From Arachis hypogaea (taxonomy: Eukaryota > Streptophyta > Magnoliopsida > Fabales > Fabaceae): a stretch of DNA of 64,000 bases. A model generated the notes under the pieces. That model did no database searches and had not been told where the DNA came from. It saw nothing but the letters and a program-made list of their open reading frames with translations. The stretch lies in the NCBI RefSeq assembly GCF_003086295.3, contig NC_092054.1, positions 33,324,393-33,388,392 of the forward strand. Direction: 5' to 3'. Of the stretch, positions 56,851-64,000 are shown piece after piece (positions within the stretch are counted from its first letter, which is position 1; the number at the start of each line of letters is the position of its first letter). Made by a program: the position numbers and the translations under genes.

Positions 56851-58493
56851 GTTTCTTCTTTAGGTGTTCTAAACCTATTATATATTTCTTTAATTTCTAC
56901 TGGCCTTATTGCTTCTTTGGATTTTTCTTCTTTCCTGATCAGATCATTTAATTGAAATAAGAATTCATCTTTTAAGAGAGAATCTCCTAATTTATCTATT
57001 ATAGAAATTAAAGTGTTTGTTTGTTCTCTAGTTAATGTATTGATTGACTTTTGAGTTTTCGTAATTACATTTAAAGATTTTATACAACTATCACAGTTAC
57101 ATATTCCTAATCCTAGACACGAATCTACCTCTATTTCAGAAGAATCTGAAGATGGTATGTCTTCTTGTTGTATAAACTTTTCTGAATCATCAGAAGAATA
57201 TTCTTTTTCTGTTTCTATTTCTAATTCACTATCAATTAGTATAGCCGCTAATCCTTTTCTTACTTCTTCATTACTAATTTTGTTTATTTTTTCTTCTGTC
57301 TTGCAGTTATTAGTGTAATGACCTGGTTTTTTACATTTTCAACAAACTATTTGTTTTTTGTTACTTTTCTTTTGACTATTTCATTTTTGTTTTTTTCTGT
57401 AACTTTCTTTTGGCTTATTTCTTGTTATGTAAGGCTCTTTCAATTGATACCTATATCTATTTCCGTAATTCCTTGTATTTCTTTTCTTAATGACTCTATT
57501 TTGGTTGCTAGGTGCTTTTTCAGTTGTAATACCATATTGTTGATAAAAATTTTCTAATTCTCGTTTATTGCTCATATTTTCTTTTTGTATTTTCTCTTGT
57601 AATCTAGTGTCAGTGCATATTTCTACTCCAATTTGTACTACTATATTATGTATTTGGCCAAAAGTTAGACCTTCATATGTTATTTGAGTACCGAATAGAG
57701 ATTGTACTTTTTGTAAAACTTTTTCTGAAAAGAATCTGGGTAAGGCAGTTATAAATTTTTCTTTCCAAAAAGGGGCTGTTGCATCATCTCTGATCATAAC
57801 TTTAGAGATAAAAACATCCTTATACCATCGGTAGTCAGACATTGTAGGGCATCGTAAGTTCATTAGTTGGGTTCCTATTCTATCCTTAATATTTGGGTCT
57901 ACTAAAAAAATTTTTATAATTGTAAAAATTAAAGTTGTTGTGGCGTCTTGTGATTGGTCTTCTGGTTTTATACTACTTAAGATTAATTATCTTTCTGGTA
58001 TAGTTAAAAAGTTATCCCACCATCCTTTTAATTGCCCTGTGAACCCTTGTGTAATCATGACTGCTGCTTCTCTTTCAGTAGCTCATTTTGTCTTATAAGC
58101 AGTTGCTGCCATAGTCATACTACACATTAAATCTAAAATAGCTTGTTCACTTAAACTATCTAAATTCCATTCTACTAACTCGGATCCAGTAAAACTATTT
58201 TGTACTAACTGTGTTCTTTCTTCAAGGCTTACATCAGCCAGGGTTGGTCTTGGATAATAATTTCTTAGCTTTGAATAATATTGATTCTTATGTGTCATTT
58301 TGTTAATTTCTATTGTATTACTAACTATTTTTTCTAGATTTATAGACTTAAATTTTTCTTTTAACTCATCAATGTCTGCCTTCACATTTGTTCTGAGTTT
58401 GATTATATCAGGACTTTGAAACTTATATATAGATTTTTCTATGGGCTTAAGCTGTTCATGTTTATGTTCAATTCTTTCTAACTGGTTTTTCAT
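56851..58493 (-). pseudogene. Pararetrovirus coat protein and CCHC region (copy B)
   Basis: 58493-58083 is an open stretch beginning MKNQLERIEHKHEQ, which continues the movement-protein frame. After a stop at 58083 come GFTGQLKGWWDNFLT and then 57863-57381 with MNLRCPTMSDYRWYKDVF and GLTFGQIHNIVVQ. These are coat-protein blocks of caulimovirids. The zinc knuckle near 57300-57345 has a stop in place of its Trp. Contains the unoccupied site CATCT (complement of AGATG) at 57785-57789. Confidence 0.85.
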
Positions 58494-58721
58494 AATATCT
58501 AAGACTGTATTGGTGTAGTTAAGTTGTTGATGTACCTTTTTAATGTCTCTTTTGTCTACACTTCCTTCTATTCCACTATCTTTATGTGGGGTGGCTTCTA
58601 ATTCTAAATTGTGTGCTACCTATAGTTTTATGATTTCTTTTGGTGGATATTGGGATTCTATCGTTTGTCCTGTACTCGTTTTTCAAGTAGTGGTTGTTTT
58701 AGTTGAAGGACAAAATTCTTT

Positions 58722-59975
58722 TTAGAAATCATGAAAGTAATTTTTTAACCAATCAAAGAAATATAAATTGATTTTATTTTTTATTAAGTAATCATAAAAT
58801 TCTTTTCTTATTTCTATAGTTTCCTCTTCCGAATATCTAGTAAAATACCATTTTCTTAATCTTGTATTATATTTTGCATTAAAATCTTTACTAATCCAAT
58901 TTTTATCAATCTCAAAAGATTCTCCTTTTATTATAACTCCTAGGATTTGAGAGGTAGTTGGTGAATAATTATTTTCTGTTCCATATAAAAGAGTTGCTAT
59001 ATGTGATCTATTGTTATTTATTCCTATAACTTCATCATTTATGACAGAATTATCTATAGAATGTTTAGGTGAAATTTCTTCTTTATTTTGGTAGTTCGGT
59101 ATTCTGACTGAATGTGACCTATTCATTCTTAGTCTAATATTTGGACCTTTTTTAATAATATCCCTAATTTTTGTGTTTTCTATTTTGTCTTCTTCTACTA
59201 TATCTTCTAAAATCCATTCTTCAGGGATATTTTTCATTAGTTCTTCATGTTGGAGTTTTTTAGGTGTTTGAACAAAAGACCTTCGTAAATTAGCATGAAT
59301 AATAATAGTTTCGTCTTTTGATGATTCTCTTCTAGCCCTAAAGTTATAATTTATCCTTATAATTTTATAATATATTCTATAAATTACTTCAAAAGGATCA
59401 TATTTTTCATCAATGATGTCTTTAGGTGTTTTAATATATAATTTAAGAGCTTCAGAGGTATATTCATTTTTAAGACTCATGGAAAAATTTGGATAACAAT
59501 TAAAAAATACTGGACCATCATGACAATTACTTTCTAATATAGCTATTAATGAGTCTCTAAATTTTTTAAACATTGTATCCCGTAAAACCATTAAGATAGG
59601 TATGTTAATTCCTAGTCTAAAGTTAGGTTTGGCGGCTACTTGGATGAGTCCTATATGAATAAAATTATAACCTTTTTGTTGATGCTCTTTTAGTTTTTCT
59701 TCCTCTAGTATGTTTATGATGTGATTATTACTAGTTCCTGGGTAGCTGTACTCTAACATATGTATTTCATTGTCTTTTTGTTCCCAAAATGCTTGTTTTT
59801 TATAAACTTCATTTTTGCTTATAAGAGGTACAGACTAGTTATGAAACTTTTCTTTTAATTTCACTACTTGTAATTCTGAGGATGAACTTGAGACTTCAGT
59901 ATCATTATTTCTTATTATTATTGAATTATTCTTTCCTTTGTTTAATTCAGCTAAAGATTTTAGAATTCCAGCCAT
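58722..59975 (-). pseudogene. Pararetrovirus movement protein (30K type, copy B)
   Basis: The frame starts with the ATG at 59975 (MAGILKSLAELNKG), has one TAG at 59837, and is then open from 59759 to a TAA at 58722-58724. HIGLIQVAAKPNFRLGINIP and the following ARRESSKDE-containing beta-rich region are typical of the 30K movement-protein family of caulimovirids. The same frame continues into the coat protein after three stops, which shows an ancestral fused polyprotein. Copy A lacks this part. Confidence 0.87.
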
Positions 59976-60436
59976 TATCAGTTTAAAGACTTATGCTACG
60001 GGACCACCCTAGCTTATGGCTTTATTGCCTTCAAAGAGGACTTATCACCAGGTGTGCTCACTGGGCTGACCAACGTATGGACAGCTTTCACCGCTACACT
60101 TATCTTTAGTAGATTATGGAATGAAGTTCTACAAGGTCTTTAGTTGTTTAACAAAGTTTAGAATAATAATAATAATAATAATAATAATAAAGGTATAAGG
60201 ATACGATAATATTAAAAGAGTAAGAGGTAACAAAGTTTAAAGATTGTAGTAAAAAGCCTAGTATAATAACGTAAAAGTTTAATCACAAGTAATTAATTAT
60301 AAAGGATTTCCTCATCTTGAATTATATAATTTGTTTCATTTGAATAACAGTAAGGACAGAGTTTTATTGATCTTCTCATGACACTATGTTTATATGGTGG
60401 CCTCATAAGAAGATACCAGAACCAGGCTTTCACCTG
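59976..60436. other. Pararetrovirus leader between primer site and first ATG (copy B)
   Basis: Non-coding, AT-rich, with an (AAT)n tract at about 60158-60190. In other caulimovirids this region is a structured leader; no single structure is obvious here. Confidence 0.6.
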
Positions 60437-60448
60437 GCTCTGATACCA
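60437..60448 (-). other. Pararetrovirus primer-binding site (tRNA-iMet type)
   Basis: On the - strand TGGTATCAGAGC, about 290 nt inside the 5' end of copy B. This is the minus-strand primer site of caulimovirids. Confidence 0.85.
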
Positions 60449-60734
60449 ACTCTTACTAATATCATATTAATAATATAAATATTTAAATTAAGAAGAAATA
60501 GAGTATTTAGAAGTACTGTGAATAGGATAATAAAATCTAATAAACCAATAATGAACTAAATATTAATACTCACTTGATGATAGAGTAATATGAACTTGTA
60601 TTATAATTCAGAGGTTTGAACAAAATACAAAGGATGAAGCTTTTGAATACAAAGATTGCAACGAAAGCTTAAAAGTGCTTTAAAGTATGAGAGAATGTGT
60701 GTAAAATTGCAGATGATTTACAAACCCTTCCCCC

Positions 60735-61380
60735 ATGGGAAAACCTGAGAAGTTTAAGTGTCCGATCACATCTTACATACAGGGAGTCATCGAATGTCTC
60801 AATAATATTCAATTACATAAATCATACGATTATTCAATTTATAAATCATCAAGGTCAATATCATTCTCATCAATAATTCATAGCTCATTTCATCTCAATT
60901 CATCATTATTATCATCATTACTGTGAATCATAAATCATCCATCATTCATTAATTATATCCCATTCATCATCTCCAATGCATCATCATGTTACTTACTCAC
61001 TTTCCAAATCTCTTTCAACACCAAAACTAGCTTTATTAACACATTTACTCATATTCTGTAACTTAAAACCTAGCCATCGAATCTTTCACAGAGTTTTTAG
61101 AGATTTAAAAAATTAGAGATATAGTTGATAGTTCAAAAATGGTAAATTTCTATTAAAATAGTGTTTTTGAAAGCTTCCGGACTTGTCGAAAAGATCAAAC
61201 AATGAAAAACAAAATTTTTGTGTAAAACAGGGTGTTGTGCGTAAGCATTATATATGCATATACATGCACAATACAATTTTAACAAAGTATACATAGACAC
61301 TATAGTGTGTGTACGCACGCAATAAAACGACTTTTCCAACTTATACGTATGTGCGTACGCACGCCTGCAAAATCCTGGGG
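60735..61380 (-). repeat. 5' LTR of the Tekay-like element, second part
   Basis: Starts ATGGGAAAACCTGAGAAG right after the viral end and has the ATC-rich stretch (60790-60990) and GTGCGTACGCAC motifs (61308-61365). CCTGCAAAATCCTGGGG at 61363-61379 matches 9290-9306. The LTR is truncated there and its TGTAAAACCCGC end is missing. Confidence 0.6.
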
Positions 61381-62719
61381 AAAGAATAATTTAAATTCAT
61401 TACTTTCTGGAGCCTTAATTATATTTTGGACTCCTCCTAATCTTAATTATTTATAATTGCCATGAAGAAGAGGATATAATCATTTAGGTCACTTATTGGT
61501 ACAAGACATGCTTGGCCTGCCTTTATGAAAGAAACATTATTGGCTGAAAAATAAACCAAACTTTGTTCATTAACAAGCTCTCTTACCTCATTGTTCAGTG
61601 TTCACTCACATAAAAACATTAAGGTAATTATAGATGGACCAAAATTTATAGATTAAAAATAAAGAAATAATATTCAATTTAATTTTGTAGAATATTTTTG
61701 CACTAATAAATGTAATTTAAGTATTATCGAATAGTCAAAAACACTTATGGTTACTTACTCACTTGGTTTGTGCATTTTGTTTAATACTAGATGTAATAAG
61801 TAATATAATAAGTATATAATTATAAATGTTATATGCATGAAATTATGAATGTTAAATTAAATAAATTAGTTTTGAATTTTTGTTTTTCAAGTATAATAGT
61901 TAGTTGTTAAATAATGATTGAGAGTCTCAATTCATTCTCTATAGTTAAATAATTAAAAATTCAAACATATATGTTAGTTTTTGAAAACATCAAAAAATAA
62001 AAATTTTAAAATTTTCTTTATTTAAAAATTAAGAAGATAATTAAGAGGATAAATTATTACTCTTTATTTTTTTACTTAGTTATTATGAGATATATTTTTA
62101 TAATATATAAAAAGTTATGTATGTTCAAAAGGTTGCATCTGGATACATGAATTTAATGTCTATAAATAAGATATGAATTTGACAAAACACAAACATAAAA
62201 ATCCATCTACAAATTTCACAATTTTTATGTTCTCCATCTCAACACTTTTTTTATACATAGAAGAAAGAATAAAAAATATCATTTTGTAAAATATAAATGG
62301 TATAAGACTTGATTTTACGAGTGTAAAAAAAATTAAATGTTTTTTTTTTTTGTGTAAGAAATTCGTCAATAACCTATTTTAAACATCCAAATTGGTGGCC
62401 GAATTAACATAAAAAAAAAAGTATGCGTAACATATAACTTAAAGAACTACACTATTATATTCTCTCATAAAAAATGATTGGGGTACTAATTCTTCCTCCT
62501 AATTATTCTCCTAAGTCATACATTTAGTTAGCCCCACTTGAAGAATATTTTGATCTCCTTAAAGATAAAAGATAGTGACAATTAAGGAAATCAACTCCAA
62601 ATTTATCTTATTTTAAAAGAAAAAGAAATTAGTCATGATCCTTTTTTAATTAATTCAGATAGTTCAATATCTTGTTTCTCTTAAACGATGTCTTTGAATG
62701 AACCAAGGAATAAGGGATC
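61381..62719. other. AT-rich intergenic DNA
   Basis: No gene, RNA gene or repeat with boundaries that I can support. The short ORFs are of the size expected by chance in AT-rich sequence. Confidence 0.6.
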
Positions 62720-62722
62720 TTA

Positions 62723-63511
62723 GACCATCTCCAGTAAAGAACTCATCTCAGTCCTTATTTATGGTCCACATGTCATAAAAAGTAACTCCACATCAGCTTT
62801 TGCGTTATAAACGGTAAATAGGAACTCAAAGCATTTCTCTCTTCTCCATTAGGAGGAACTAATTTTAGTCTCTGTTGTGGTCCCACTTAATTAATTAATT
62901 AAAATACTTAAAATTAATGTAATTGATTTTTTTAATAATATTATTTAAATTTATAAATTTAAAAATAATTCACTATTAAAAGATATTAATATTAAATAAA
63001 TTCATATATAATAATAATACACAATATATAATTCGGGATTACACTAATTTATAGTTTTGTGTTTACAATTGTTAATTTTAATAATATCGTTAGTATTTTA
63101 AATTTTAAAAATAAAAATAACTAACTCAACTAAGAATTATTTTGTAAAGTGTAAAAATTAAATTTATTTTTTAATATAAGTAAATTTAATTAATTATAAT
63201 TTAATATAATAATATAAATCATTAATTAAATAAAAATTTAATTATTTAATATAATTTTTATTATAATTATTACTAATTTAATTATTATTTCATTATTTAA
63301 TATAATTATTTAATTATTTCAGATTTTATATTATTATTTTTTTAAAATAACTTGTCAAATGGCAAGTTATTATTGGTTAACTTGAATCCTTATTTAGAGG
63401 GACTCCCTCACTTTGAGATCTGTGCGAAAACTCATTCCTTCTCTCCTCCAATGGTTAGAGTTCCTATGTGTCAGAAAAAAGTGAAAGAGGAACTCACCAT
63501 TGTAGGTGCTC
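62723..63511. mobile_element. Probable MITE (PIF/Harbinger type, TTA target site)
   Basis: The left end GACCATCTCCAGTAAAGAACT and the complement of the right end GAGCACCTACAATGGTGAGTT form imperfect inverted repeats (about 13 of 21 match). Both ends are flanked by TTA (62720-62722, 63512-63514). The two ends also share internal phrases (CACATGTCATAAAAAG, and GACACATAGGAAC on the complement). The core is extremely AT-rich and non-coding. 789 bp. Confidence 0.55.
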
Positions 63512-63514
63512 TTA

Positions 63515-64000
63515 TGGTACGAGTTCCACTCTATCCAATAATTGAAAAATGAATGTTACATGTATCAAGATTTGAAGAACGAAACGATCAATAACGATAA
63601 AGTTAAAAATTCAAAAGTTTAAGAATTTAATTATAGTACAATCGGAATTGACCTAGATATGATAAATAATATATTTGTATTTAAAATAATTTAAAAAATA
63701 ATTTGTGTTTCATTATTTCAAACTATGTAACTGCTAAAAAACCAAATTGATTTGACTGATTTACCGACTTTCGACTAGTTAGCTAACAACTGATTTAATC
63801 CTTAACCGTGTCAGTTTGGTGGCTAATTCTCCATTAATCAGGTCAAACCATCCAGTTTGGTCCGTTTCTCAAAATCAAATTTAAGAATAATACAAATCAT
63901 GCTGAAAATAAGAGTCTAATTGTCTAAAATATCTTATTTCATTGCAATCTCAATTGTGAAACAACTTCTGTCAAAATTATGAACGAAGGATGGAAAAAAC
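63515..64000. other. AT-rich intergenic DNA
   Basis: Nothing recognisable to the end of the window. Confidence 0.6.

Larger units (their letters stand above)
53159..60734 (-). mobile_element. Endogenous pararetrovirus copy B, near full length with terminal redundancy
   Basis: On the - strand: 5' end at 60734, primer site at 60448-60437, one long frame with movement protein, coat protein, CCHC finger, protease, RT and RNase H, then ORF2 and a promoter region. The first 50 nt (60734-60686, TTGTAAATCATC...CTCTCATAC) recur at 53210-53162 after the TATA box, so the copy spans one genome length of about 7.5 kb plus a short repeat. It meets copy A tail to tail. All genes carry stops. Confidence 0.88.

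Noticed and set aside
61381..64000. Host gene in the AT-rich right end
   Set aside because: ORFs up to about 70 codons only, no domain, no exon-like codon pattern.

Overview
The window is plant nuclear DNA from a repeat-rich, heterochromatin-like region. It holds no recognisable host gene. The long terminal repeats (LTRs), the repeated GGCGTTGAACGCC-type motifs and the Athila-type pol sequences look like those I know from peanut and its wild relatives (Arachis, legume). That assignment is from memory and was not checked by a search. Nearly every base up to about 61.4 kb belongs to LTR retrotransposons or to an endogenous plant pararetrovirus, stacked inside one another. For five insertions I can read both boundaries and a 5-bp target-site duplication (TSD), so the order of events can be reconstructed.

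Layout. (1) 1-8038: 3' part of an Athila-lineage Ty3/gypsy element (FIDEL-like, + strand), with pol, a third ORF and the 3' LTR. It sits in an older LTR fragment (8039-9278). (2) 9279-16511 plus 60735-61380: an old Tekay/Del-like gypsy element on the - strand, with gag only. Its 3' LTR carries a solo LTR (9849-11215, TSD AACCT). Its 5' LTR was split by the pararetrovirus. (3) 16512-60734: a caulimovirid-like endogenous pararetrovirus (EPRV) locus. Copy A (+) is truncated in the coat-protein region. Copy B (-, about 53159-60734) is a near-complete genome of about 7.5 kb with terminal redundancy. The two lie tail to tail. (4) Copy A is interrupted by a 26.1-kb Athila-type element (16866-42988, TSD AGATG) and by a coding-free Copia-like LTR element on the - strand (44547-50300, TSD ACTAC). 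(5) The 26-kb element is itself interrupted by a non-autonomous relative on the + strand (25121-38491, TSD CCCAT). That relative contains a second non-autonomous element on the - strand (29698-37910, TSD GCCTT) with LTRs of equal length and an intact 643-codon ORF in place of gag-pol. Nesting therefore reaches five levels. (6) 61381-64000 is AT-rich DNA with one probable MITE (TTA target site).

How the parts work together. The gypsy elements follow one plan: LTR, tRNA-Asp-type primer site, gag-pol or a replacement ORF, a short hairpin 41-49 nt after the stop, a cluster of GC-rich palindromes, a third ORF of 'plant transposon protein' type or its remnant, and a polypurine tract before the 3' LTR. 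Three signals go beyond standard annotation. First, a hairpin with an AGGA (once AGAA) loop lies 3-6 nt before the polypurine tract, and the whole hairpin-plus-tract module is present twice in each of four elements, with compensatory stem changes. Second, the post-pol hairpin also shows a compensatory change. Third, an intact proline/tyrosine-rich ORF of unknown function replaces gag-pol in the youngest element. The retrotransposon and virus genes outside that element and the 415-codon ORF all carry stop codons or frameshifts.
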